From Bacillota bacterium (GTDB taxonomy: Bacteria; Bacillota; Clostridia; Tissierellales; Peptoniphilaceae): a DNA stretch of 64,000 bases. Positions 51,263-59,383 of this stretch are shown here, piece by piece. Within the stretch, counting starts at the first letter, position 1. Each line of letters opens with the position of its first letter. A program made the position numbers and the translations under genes. A model generated the notes under the pieces. That model was not told where the DNA came from, did not search any database, and saw only the letters and a list, made by a program, of their open reading frames with translations. The DNA lies in NCBI GenBank assembly GCA_030532225.1, contig JAUNLQ010000004.1, positions 1 to 64,000 on the forward strand, read 5' to 3'.

Positions 51263-52792
51263 TTAAAAAGCTCTGCCATCTAAAACTTTTAGGATATCAG
51301 ATCTTTTTTCTTGGTCCATATTTTCTGTAAGTTTTTCCAAAACAATTCTTCCACCTGGATCCATGCCTTGGCAGCCAGCTAGTAAAAGCAAATCTCCATC
51401 TTCCACTTGGTCCAAAACATTGTAACAAGCTTGGTCCAGTCTGTCAAAGTGAACGACTTTTATGCCGTTATCTTTCATAACTTGGTCAAAGACTGCCTTT
51501 TCTTCAGGGGAAACTTCATCCTTCCAGCTTACTGTTTCACTAGATGAGGAAGAATAAATTGTATCAATGCCCATTTTCTTTAGCCACTTGGCAGATTCTT
51601 CTGCTGCTTCTCTATTAAGATTTACTCCCCTGTTGCCTCTAATGCCATAAAGGATATGGAAATTTTTATAGGTCATCATAGAAATAGTTTCCATAGTTAC
51701 ACTAATATTTCTAGCGTTGGCATAGTGGTCATCTACTATCATAAAGTCTTGGTCATAGATAACTTGGAACCTTCTTTCTACTCCCTTAAAGTTCCTTAGG
51801 GCCCTTTCTATAGTAGGAAAATCTATGCCCCTAACTAAGGCCACAACTATAGCTGCTACAGAATTCATAACAGATGAATAGCCAGCCAGACCTAGCTGAA
51901 TCTTGTGGCTACCTTTTTTCAAATTAAGTTGGTCTATGTCTTTGTTTACAAGGAAATCAAAACTAGGATAGCCAGTTGAAAAATCCAAATTAGCAATTCC
52001 AAAGTCTTGGTCTTGGTTAACAAAGGAATAAGAAAGAACCTGACCCTTAGTTTCACTTGCCAGATTTTTAATATAGTCTTCATCAAAGTTTAAAATTACA
52101 TAGGCTTCTTCCTTGGCTTCTTTTATAAGTCTAGATTTTATTTTTGCATAATTTTCAAAAGACCCATGTTGGTCTATGTGTTCCCTTGATAGGTTGTTAA
52201 AGGTAACAATGTCAAAGTCCATCTTCCTAGCCCTATACATTTCTTGGGCATGGGATGAAACTTCCATAACCAAGTCAGTAATTCCAATTTCCACCATGTT
52301 TTTTGTGTGTTCTTGTAGGTCCCTAGATTCTGGTGTAGTTAAGATTGATGGAATACTTACATCTCCATATCTAACATCAACTGTTCCTGAAACTCCAACC
52401 TTTAAGGAGGCTTCTTTAAAAATTGCCTCTACCATATAAGAAGTTGTAGTCTTGCCATTGGTGGCAGTAATTCCCACTACCTTTAATTTTTTAGATGGAT
52501 GGTCAAAAAAGTTAGCTGACAAATCAGCTAGGGCTATTCTGCCATCTGCAACTTTTATTTGAGGCCTTGTTATATCTTGAAATTCTTCTACAAAAATCAA
52601 GGCTGCTCCCCTAGAAATTGCATCTTGGATATACTTGTGGCCATCAGTTTCGTGGCCTTTAATGGCAACAAAAATAGCTCCTTCTTTTACCTTGGCAGAA
52701 TGAAAGCATACATCTGTAAGGTCTAAATTTTCATCAATAGTTCCCTTTGTTTCTTGAATTTCAACACCCTTTAAAAGGTCCTTTAATTTCAT
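51263..52792 (-). CDS. MurE-like Mur ligase with an atypical C-terminal domain
   Basis: A 509-residue Mur ligase family protein. The N-terminal and central parts look like MurE: VGITATNGKTTTSYM binds ATP (near residue 110), MEVSSHAQEMYR and FNNLSREHIDQHGSFENYAKIKSRL carry the metal and carbamoyl-Lys sites. The C-terminal domain departs from MurE: the DHAHT-like block reads DDHYAN, GCGGDRDxGK reads GIRGNRG, the DNPR amino-acid recognition motif is missing, and the final GKGHE is GCQGMDP. It may add an amino acid other than diaminopimelate, or work outside the main pathway. It is last in a six-gene run from recJ. GGGGAG precedes the ATG. Confidence 0.75.
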   Translation of the reverse strand: MKLKDLLKGVEIQETKGTIDENLDLTDVCFHSAKVKEGAIFVAIKGHETDGHKYIQDAISRGAALIFVEEFQDITRPQIKVADGRIALADLSANFFDHPSKKLKVVGITATNGKTTTSYMVEAIFKEASLKVGVSGTVDVRYGDVSIPSILTTPESRDLQEHTKNMVEIGITDLVMEVSSHAQEMYRARKMDFDIVTFNNLSREHIDQHGSFENYAKIKSRLIKEAKEEAYVILNFDEDYIKNLASETKGQVLSYSFVNQDQDFGIANLDFSTGYPSFDFLVNKDIDQLNLKKGSHKIQLGLAGYSSVMNSVAAIVVALVRGIDFPTIERALRNFKGVERRFQVIYDQDFMIVDDHYANARNISVTMETISMMTYKNFHILYGIRGNRGVNLNREAAEESAKWLKKMGIDTIYSSSSSETVSWKDEVSPEEKAVFDQVMKDNGIKVVHFDRLDQACYNVLDQVEDGDLLLLAGCQGMDPGGRIVLEKLTENMDQEKRSDILKVLDGRAF

Positions 52793-52796
52793 TTAT

Positions 52797-54143
52797 TCAC
52801 TCCCCAAAAATTTTTATTTTCTTTAATCCACTGGCCTGAGTCTGAGCCAAATAGTCTTTAAGTCTTCTAGGATTCATAAGGCGTTTAAGGCCATGATCCT
52901 TGATTATTTTGCTAGAAGCTCCTAGGCCAAAGGCCAAAACTGGGCCTAAATCTTCCATCATAGCTATATTATATAGACCTTCCCTTCCCCTTTTACAAAA
53001 ACCTATATTTTCTAAATTTAGATAAATGTATTTCTGTCTATAAAGATAATAAGGAAGGTAGGCTGAATTTTCCATAAAATCTTTTCTTACTTGAGCAAAG
53101 GCCAGATCGCCAGCTTCTTTATAGGCTCCTTCTTGTAATTCTGATCCCTTTTTTAAGGTCAAGCTGTGAATAGATATGGAAGCTGGATCTAAAATTCTTA
53201 GCCTATCTAAACTTTCTTTAAAATCTTCTGGCCCTTCTCCTGGTAGGCCCATAATCAAGTCCATGTTGATATTATCAAAGCCTAAGTCTCTGGCTAACTT
53301 ATATGTTCTTTCTATATCTACAGCCTGGTGATTTCTTCCAATGTTTTTTAGAGTTTGGTCATTCATAGACTGAGGATTTATAGAAATCCTAGAAACCTGG
53401 TGGTCTTTTAACATTAAAAGCAAGTCCCTGTTAATTGTGTCAGGTCTGCCAATTTCCACAGTAAATTCTTCAGGGTCTCTTATATAAGTTTCTAATTTTT
53501 TTATTATTTTTTCTAAATTTTCTCTTCCTAAGGCTGAAGGAGTTCCTCCACCAATGTATATAGTTGAGATTTTCTTATTAGTATTTTGGAAAAAAATCTC
53601 CAGTTCTTCTATGACTCCTTGAGTGTAGGCTGCCATTTTGTCCTGGTCCATTAAATAAGTTGGATAGGAACAGTAATGGCACTTAGAAGGACAAAAGGGA
53701 ATGTCTACATAAACATGGGCCTTGGCCCTTAGCTTTTCCACTAAAGGCTCTTGGTTTTTTATTACATCAAGGGCCAAGTTTATTTTTTCCTCAGATAAAA
53801 AATAACCCTGACTTAAGATTATTTTCGCCTTATTTAGGCCATGTTCTCTTATTAGCCTTCTTACTAATTTAAGGGGATTGACTCCAACTAAGATTCCCCA
53901 AGCCAGGTCTTTTTCTGTGTACTTGCTTAAGAATTTATAAATAAGCCTTTTAAGGTCAGTTTTTTCCTGGCCAAAAAATGGCTCTATTGAAAGCTGGTCC
54001 TTAAAGGTCCCTAGTTTTCCATGGACTATATTGTTTTTTCTTTCTAAGGTCAACTTTTCTTCTGATCTTCCAAGGTCTGGAATAAAGGCCTGGGCCAATT
54101 CTAAATATTCTTTGTTATAGCTTATGTTAATTAATTCTAACAT
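52797..54143 (-). CDS. hemZ: HemZ-like radical SAM protein
   Basis: A 448-residue protein with an N-terminal domain of about 145 residues, as in HemZ, and a radical SAM barrel. C153, C157 and C160 (approximate) form CPSKCHYC; GGGTPSAL binds SAM; NMDLIMGLPGE is typical of the HemN/HemW superfamily. Only three Cys are present: the fourth of true HemN (CX2CXC) is Ser here. Bacillus HemZ is annotated as an oxygen-independent coproporphyrinogen dehydrogenase, but HemW-type members load haem or have other tasks; with no haem biosynthesis genes here the reaction is open. It starts directly after the MBL gene stop. Confidence 0.85.
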   Translation of the reverse strand: MLELINISYNKEYLELAQAFIPDLGRSEEKLTLERKNNIVHGKLGTFKDQLSIEPFFGQEKTDLKRLIYKFLSKYTEKDLAWGILVGVNPLKLVRRLIREHGLNKAKIILSQGYFLSEEKINLALDVIKNQEPLVEKLRAKAHVYVDIPFCPSKCHYCSYPTYLMDQDKMAAYTQGVIEELEIFFQNTNKKISTIYIGGGTPSALGRENLEKIIKKLETYIRDPEEFTVEIGRPDTINRDLLLMLKDHQVSRISINPQSMNDQTLKNIGRNHQAVDIERTYKLARDLGFDNINMDLIMGLPGEGPEDFKESLDRLRILDPASISIHSLTLKKGSELQEGAYKEAGDLAFAQVRKDFMENSAYLPYYLYRQKYIYLNLENIGFCKRGREGLYNIAMMEDLGPVLAFGLGASSKIIKDHGLKRLMNPRRLKDYLAQTQASGLKKIKIFGE

Positions 54144-54764
54144 TTATAGGAAAGGATTCCTTTCTCTTTCTCTACCAATTGTAGTTTCAGGTCCATGGCC
54201 TGGATAAACTGCTGTCCTGTCTTCTAAGGTCAAAAGTTTGGTCTTTATTGAATGGATTAATTGGTCTTGGTCACCAAAATAAAAGTCCGACCTGCCTACT
54301 GATAGACTAAACAAAGTATCTCCAGAAAAAAGAATATTGTCCACTAAAAAACAAGTTCCTCCTGGTGAGTGGCCAGGTGTGTGAATGGCCTTTATTTCTG
54401 TGTCTCCTAAGTTGAAAATTTGTCCATCTTCAAAGGTCTTGTCAGCCTGTATTTTTACTGCTTCCATTTGGGTTAGCTTAGAAAGATTTAGTTCAGGATT
54501 GTTGATCATTTCAACTTCAGCCTGGTGGACATAAAGTAGTAAATCTTTGTAATTTTCTTTCAGTTCTTTAGCTGCCCCAATATGGTCTCCATGACTGTGG
54601 GTCAAAAGTATAAATTTAGGCTTAATTTCATTTTCTTTTATAGTCTTGTCTATTAAATAAAAATCATAGCCTGGATCTATAATGGCCCCTTCCTTGCTTT
54701 CTTGGTCCCAAAGTATATAGGAATTCATTTGGCCAAAGCCAAGCTCTAATTTTTTAAAATCCAT
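54144..54764 (-). CDS. MBL-fold hydrolase (glyoxalase II-like)
   Basis: A 206-residue metallo-beta-lactamase fold protein. The metal motif is THSHGDHIGA (about 55-64); further ligands lie in HTPGHSPGG, FSGDTLF and YPGHGPET. Small MBL hydrolases of this sort beside relA/dtd are common in Firmicutes; they often act on thioesters such as hydroxyacylglutathione-like substrates, but the substrate is unknown. AAGGAG precedes the ATG. It lies 9 bases after dtd. Confidence 0.9.
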   Translation of the reverse strand: MDFKKLELGFGQMNSYILWDQESKEGAIIDPGYDFYLIDKTIKENEIKPKFILLTHSHGDHIGAAKELKENYKDLLLYVHQAEVEMINNPELNLSKLTQMEAVKIQADKTFEDGQIFNLGDTEIKAIHTPGHSPGGTCFLVDNILFSGDTLFSLSVGRSDFYFGDQDQLIHSIKTKLLTLEDRTAVYPGHGPETTIGRERERNPFL

Positions 54765-54773
54765 AAATTCTCC

Positions 54774-55223
54774 TTAAAAATTCTTAAAACTGTCTAAAAG
54801 TATGGTTACTGGTCCGTCATTTACAAGTTCTACTTCCATATGGGCTCCAAATTCTCCACTTTGGCAATGAAAACCATCTTCTTGGGCTCTTTTTATAAAG
54901 GCCTCATAAAGGGGAATGGCCAGTTCAGGCCTGGCTGCATCAATAAAAGATGGCCTTCTGCCCTTTCTAGCATCTCCATAAAGGGTGAATTGGGAAACTA
55001 CTAGTATTTGGCCTCCTACATCTGCCAAAGATAAGTTCATCTGGTCATTTTCATCTTCAAAAACCCTTAGACCTGTAACTTTTTTATAAATATAGTCTAG
55101 GTCTTTTTCTTTATCTTCCTTGTAAATTCCTAAAAGAACTAAGAAACCATTTTTTATTTGTCCTAGGACCTGGCCATCTACTGACACACTGGCCCTAGAA
55201 ACTCTTTGTACTACTGCTCTCAT
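54774..55223 (-). CDS. dtd: D-aminoacyl-tRNA deacylase
   Basis: A 149-residue homodimeric enzyme that removes D-amino acids mistakenly loaded on tRNA. MRAVVQRVSRASVSVDG at the start, LVVSQFTLYGDARKGRRPSF with the catalytic SQxT motif, and the C-terminal GEFGAHMEVELVNDGPVT with the Gly-cisPro-type loop are all present. AAGGAG precedes the ATG, 9 bases after relA. Confidence 0.96.
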   Translation of the reverse strand: MRAVVQRVSRASVSVDGQVLGQIKNGFLVLLGIYKEDKEKDLDYIYKKVTGLRVFEDENDQMNLSLADVGGQILVVSQFTLYGDARKGRRPSFIDAARPELAIPLYEAFIKRAQEDGFHCQSGEFGAHMEVELVNDGPVTILLDSFKNF

Positions 55224-55232
55224 TTTTTCTCC

Positions 55233-57455
55233 TTAGCCTGTTACCCTAAATACTTCTAAAACACTTTTGATATTTTTTAGTCTTTCCATAAGTCTGTGTA
55301 ACTCGTCTATGTCATGGATTTCCAAAATCATATTTATAGTTGTGATTTTATCCTTGCTAGTTTTGGCTTCAATAGAGTTAATCATCAGACCAGAATCAGC
55401 TACTCTATTAGTTACAGATGCAATAAGGCCAGTTTTAGCCAGGGCTCTTACAGCTATTTCTGCATTATAGAAGCCTTGGTCTTCGTAGTCCCATTCTGCC
55501 TGTAACATTCTTTCTGAATCAATGTTGTTGGCAATATTTAGGCAGTCTGCCCTATGGACAGTAATGCCCCTACCTCTAGTAACAAAGCCTACAATAGAAT
55601 CTCCAGGTACTGGGTTACAGCACTTGGCCATTCTAGCCTTAAGGCCATGGGAACCTTGGATAATAACTCCAACTCCCCCAGTTTTTTTCTTTTGAGGTTT
55701 TTTCACTTCTTTTATTTGTAAGGCTTCTTGGTCACTTAGGTCTTTGTTTTGGTCTTCTTGGTAAAGGTCTGTAAGTTTTCCTGCTACTTGTCTTACTGAA
55801 AGACTGCCAAAGCCAATTGAAGAAAATAAATCTTCCACAGTCTTAGTCTTGTATTTTGAAACCATTTGGTCTAGCCAGTCATCAGTCATGACTTCCTTGG
55901 CAGAATATCCAGCTCTTCTAATTTCTTCTTCTAGCATTTCTCTGCCAATAACTGTGTTTCTGTCCTTGTCCTTGGCTTTTAAATACTGGCGAATCTTGTT
56001 TTTGGCCTTAGAAGATTTTACTATTTTTATCCAGTCTAAGGACGGACCTGAAGACTTGTCTGTAATTATTTCTACTATATTTCCATTTTGTAGTTTAAAA
56101 TCAAGGGGCACAATTTTTCCATTAACCTTGGCTCCAACACAGTTGTGACCAACTTGGGTATGGATCATATAGGCAAAGTCTATTGGTGTAGACCCTTCTG
56201 CCAAAGCAAAGACGTCTCCCTTTGGTGTAAAGACAAAAACTTCATCTGTGAAAAAGTCTACCTTTAAACCTTCCATAAACTCTTCTGGGTCAGATTGTTC
56301 TTGTTGCCATTCTAACATTTGGCGAACCCAAACTAGGCTGTCCTTGCCTACATCGTTGGCTACAGATCCACCTGCTTCTTTGTATTTCCAGTGGGCAGCA
56401 ATACCATATTCTGCAACTTCATGCATTTCATAAGTTCTAATTTGGACCTCAAAGGTTTCTCCTCTGTCGTCTATTACTGTAGTGTGTAAAGACTGGTACA
56501 TATTAGACTTAGGCATGGCAACATAGTCCTTAAACCTGCCTGGAATTGGCTTAAATAAGTTGTGAACAACTCCAAGGGCTCCGTAACAGTCTTTTAAGTC
56601 GTTGACCATAATCCTTACTGCTGAAAGGTCATAAATTTCTTCAAAGGACTTGCCTTGTACGTGCATTTTCTTATAAATTGAGTATAGGCTTTTTGGTCTA
56701 CCATAAATTTCAGCATCAATGTTAACTGTCTTTAGGCTTTTTTCTATTTTCTTTATAAATTCTTCAATTTCTTTTTCTCTTTCACTTCTTCTCTTAGACA
56801 CCATGTCTACTAAATTATAGTAGCCACTTGGATCTAAGTAGCGCAAAGCCAGGTCTTCAAGTTCCCATTTTAATTTAGAAATACCTAGCCTGTTGGCAAG
56901 GGGAGCATAGATTTCTATAACTTCGCTGGCTTTTTCAATTTTTTTAGCCTCAGTCATATATTCTAGGGTTCTCATGTTATGCAGCCTGTCAGCTAATTTT
57001 ACAATAATTACCCTAATGTCATTGGCCATGGCTAAGACCATTTTTCTAATGTTTTGGGCCTGTTTTTCTTCTTTGGTCTTATAGCTAATTTTAGTAAGCT
57101 TTGTAACTCCATCTACTATACGGGCCACATCTTTGTCGAACATTTCTTCAATTTCTTCTAGACTAAAGTCTGTATCTTCTACAACATCATGAAGTAGGCC
57201 TGCTACAATGGTAGATGAGTCCATTTTTAAGTCAGACAAAATCAAGGCTACATTAAAGGGGTGAATAATATAATCTTCACCAGAATTCCTCTTTTGGCCT
57301 AGGTGCATTTTGTAGGCTAAATCAAAGGCCAGCAAAATTGTATCAATGTCTGCTTCAGGGTTATTGGATAGGATTTTTTCCCTAAGCTCTAGTTCCATTT
57401 CTTTTTTCATTTGTTCTTGTTCCTTACTTGCTTTCTTTGGGTTTTCTGCAGTCAT
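55233..57455 (-). CDS. relA: RelA/SpoT bifunctional (p)ppGpp synthetase/hydrolase
   Basis: A 740-residue stringent-response enzyme. The HD hydrolase domain (about 35-190) has HPFNVALIL and the metal motif LHDVVEDTDFSLEE; the synthetase domain (about 230-350) has YSIYKKMHVQGKSFEEIYDL and YQSLHTTVI; TGS (about 395-455, VFTPKGDVFALAEGSTPIDFAY), a conserved-Cys domain (AKCCNPVPGD) and a C-terminal ACT domain follow. Both catalytic domains look intact. Start chosen at the ATG at 57453-57455 behind GGGAGG; a GTG three codons upstream overlaps this site. It follows recJ by one base. Confidence 0.96.
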   Translation of the reverse strand: MTAENPKKASKEQEQMKKEMELELREKILSNNPEADIDTILLAFDLAYKMHLGQKRNSGEDYIIHPFNVALILSDLKMDSSTIVAGLLHDVVEDTDFSLEEIEEMFDKDVARIVDGVTKLTKISYKTKEEKQAQNIRKMVLAMANDIRVIIVKLADRLHNMRTLEYMTEAKKIEKASEVIEIYAPLANRLGISKLKWELEDLALRYLDPSGYYNLVDMVSKRRSEREKEIEEFIKKIEKSLKTVNIDAEIYGRPKSLYSIYKKMHVQGKSFEEIYDLSAVRIMVNDLKDCYGALGVVHNLFKPIPGRFKDYVAMPKSNMYQSLHTTVIDDRGETFEVQIRTYEMHEVAEYGIAAHWKYKEAGGSVANDVGKDSLVWVRQMLEWQQEQSDPEEFMEGLKVDFFTDEVFVFTPKGDVFALAEGSTPIDFAYMIHTQVGHNCVGAKVNGKIVPLDFKLQNGNIVEIITDKSSGPSLDWIKIVKSSKAKNKIRQYLKAKDKDRNTVIGREMLEEEIRRAGYSAKEVMTDDWLDQMVSKYKTKTVEDLFSSIGFGSLSVRQVAGKLTDLYQEDQNKDLSDQEALQIKEVKKPQKKKTGGVGVIIQGSHGLKARMAKCCNPVPGDSIVGFVTRGRGITVHRADCLNIANNIDSERMLQAEWDYEDQGFYNAEIAVRALAKTGLIASVTNRVADSGLMINSIEAKTSKDKITTINMILEIHDIDELHRLMERLKNIKSVLEVFRVTG

Positions 57456-57456
57456 A

Positions 57457-59223
57457 TTATTCACCTCCCTTAATTCTAAAGTTTTTTACTTGTAGTTGTA
57501 TGCTTTCTTTGTTTTGCCACTTGTTAATAGCAGCAGAATATACAATATCTGCCTTAATGTCTCCTCCACTTACTAAAAGTCTTGGCAGTGAAAGACCTTT
57601 TTCTTCCAAGGCATGTTCAAATTCCTCTAATTTAGTAAACATAATTCCATCAAAAAAGCTATCTTTTTCTTTTATTGTCATCTTTAACACATTTTTATTT
57701 TTTCCTATGATTTTAAAGTTTCCTAATTTTAGGTCCTTGCCTCCAAATATTGGTCTTGGATTTTTGTTGCCATAGGGACCAATTTTATCTAAAAGATTTA
57801 TAAGGTCTGAATTTATAAAAGCAAGGGGCAGGCCTAAATCTATCATAACTTTTCTATAAAAATCCTCTTCTGTCAAAGTAGAGTCTTGGTTTATTTGTTT
57901 TCTAAAGCCTTGAAGATTTTCTCTTTTGAGAGAAAGTCCTGCAGCAAGCTTGTGGCCACCAAAAGATGTTAGCAGGTCTTTTGTTTTTGCTATGCCATCT
58001 GTAATATGGTATTCATCTATGGACCTGGCAGATCCTTTTAAGATGTCTTCTTCTCCATCAGTTAAAATTATAGTTGGCTTGTTGTATTTTTCTTTAATTC
58101 TACCAGCAACAATTCCTGCTATAGATTGGTGAACTCCACCTACATAGGAAACTATAATATCGTCCTCAAAAAGCTTCTTAGCTTCAATATCCTTTATAAA
58201 AAGTTCCAAGGCTTCTTGAGTCAACTTAGTTCTTTCCACATTTAATTCTTGCAAAAGCTTGGCCTTAGAAACTGCCTTTTCAATATTTTCTTCTAAAAGT
58301 AATTCTAAGCCAAGAGTTGCAGAATCTAATCTGCCTGAAGCATTAAATAAAGGGCCTATAATAAAACCTAGGTGATAAGGTTCTAGGTTAATGTTATCTA
58401 GTTTTGTTGCTTTTATTAGGCATTTTAGGCCAATGTTAGTTGTGTTATTTAAAAGCTTAAGACCGTTGGCTACAATAACTCTGTTTTCTCCAACTAAGTC
58501 CATAACATCACATACAGTTGCTATAGCTGCATATTCTAAATAGTCCCTTACAACCTCTCCTTCTTCATAGCCTAAAACTTGGCTAAGAAAGTCTATGAAT
58601 TTATAGCTTATTGCTGCTCCACAAAGTCCCTTAAAAGGATAAGGACACTTGTCTTGTTTAGGATTAATTAAGGCTGTTGCTAGAGGAAGAACTTGGCTGC
58701 CATTTTCTATTTTAGGTTCATGGTGGTCCAAAACTATAGTCTGGATATTTAAGTCCTTGGCTGCTTGTAAGGGCTCAAAGGCAGAAACTCCGTTATCACA
58801 TGTTATTATTAAATCCACTCCATCTTCTTTGGCCTTATTAACCATTTCAAGGCTGATTCCATATCCATCTTTTATTCTGTGGGGAATTTGATAATCTGTC
58901 TTAGGATTTTCTTTGGAAATAAATTTATAAAGTATATAAGTTGACATAATTCCATCTACGTCATAGTCTCCAATAATCCTAATCTTTTTTCCTTGGTCTA
59001 TGGCTTGTAGAAGAATATCTATTCCCAGGTCCAAATCTTTCATTAAGCTAGGGTCAGCTAGCAAGGTCAAAGAAGGGTTTAAGAACTCCTTTAACTGGTC
59101 TTGGTTTTCTATGCCCCTGTTTGCTATTATTCTATATAAAATTTTTTCATTTGCTGTTTGACCTAATTTTCCAATATTAGAGTCAGCAGATTTTATTAAC
59201 CATTTTTCCACTTTTGCCACCAA
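57457..59223 (-). CDS. recJ: Single-stranded-DNA exonuclease RecJ
   Basis: A 588-residue 5'-3' exonuclease of the DHH family for recombination and mismatch repair. The DHH motifs are present: IIGDYDVDGIMSTYIL (DxD), TCDNGVS, VLDHHEP and a C-terminal DHHA1 domain with YVGGVHQSIAGIVAGRIKEKYNKPTI and SGRLDSATLGLELL. A C-terminal OB-like domain ends the protein. The start is uncertain: the longest frame begins with TTG GTG, with only weak AAAG upstream; a GTG four codons in is an alternative. Confidence 0.92.
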   Translation of the reverse strand: MVAKVEKWLIKSADSNIGKLGQTANEKILYRIIANRGIENQDQLKEFLNPSLTLLADPSLMKDLDLGIDILLQAIDQGKKIRIIGDYDVDGIMSTYILYKFISKENPKTDYQIPHRIKDGYGISLEMVNKAKEDGVDLIITCDNGVSAFEPLQAAKDLNIQTIVLDHHEPKIENGSQVLPLATALINPKQDKCPYPFKGLCGAAISYKFIDFLSQVLGYEEGEVVRDYLEYAAIATVCDVMDLVGENRVIVANGLKLLNNTTNIGLKCLIKATKLDNINLEPYHLGFIIGPLFNASGRLDSATLGLELLLEENIEKAVSKAKLLQELNVERTKLTQEALELFIKDIEAKKLFEDDIIVSYVGGVHQSIAGIVAGRIKEKYNKPTIILTDGEEDILKGSARSIDEYHITDGIAKTKDLLTSFGGHKLAAGLSLKRENLQGFRKQINQDSTLTEEDFYRKVMIDLGLPLAFINSDLINLLDKIGPYGNKNPRPIFGGKDLKLGNFKIIGKNKNVLKMTIKEKDSFFDGIMFTKLEEFEHALEEKGLSLPRLLVSGGDIKADIVYSAAINKWQNKESIQLQVKNFRIKGGE

Positions 59224-59254
59224 TTTTTCTTTAAAAATAATTTGTCATTATAAA

Positions 59255-59263
59255 ATTATATCA
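59255..59263 (-). promoter_or_regulatory. Extended -10 element upstream of recJ
   Basis: On the minus strand TGATATAAT lies about 32 bases before the recJ start, within the 160-bp gap to rpoC. It could start the recJ-relA-dtd-MBL-hemZ-Mur ligase transcript. Confidence 0.35.
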
Positions 59264-59331
59264 TATTTTCAAAGTTAATAGAATAGCAAAGACCTTGTTT
59301 ACTGCTATTTTGTAGGGATTAGAGCCTTTTA

Positions 59332-59367
59332 TACAAAAGAAAAGCACCTAGGTCTCCTAGATGCTTT
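59332..59367 (-). terminator. Terminator after rpoC
   Basis: On the minus strand AAAGCATCTAGG pairs with CCTAGGTGCTTT (one mismatch) around a short loop, followed by TCTTTTG. It lies 17 bases past the rpoC stop. Confidence 0.8.
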
Positions 59368-59383
59368 GTCTATTAGCTTAAAT

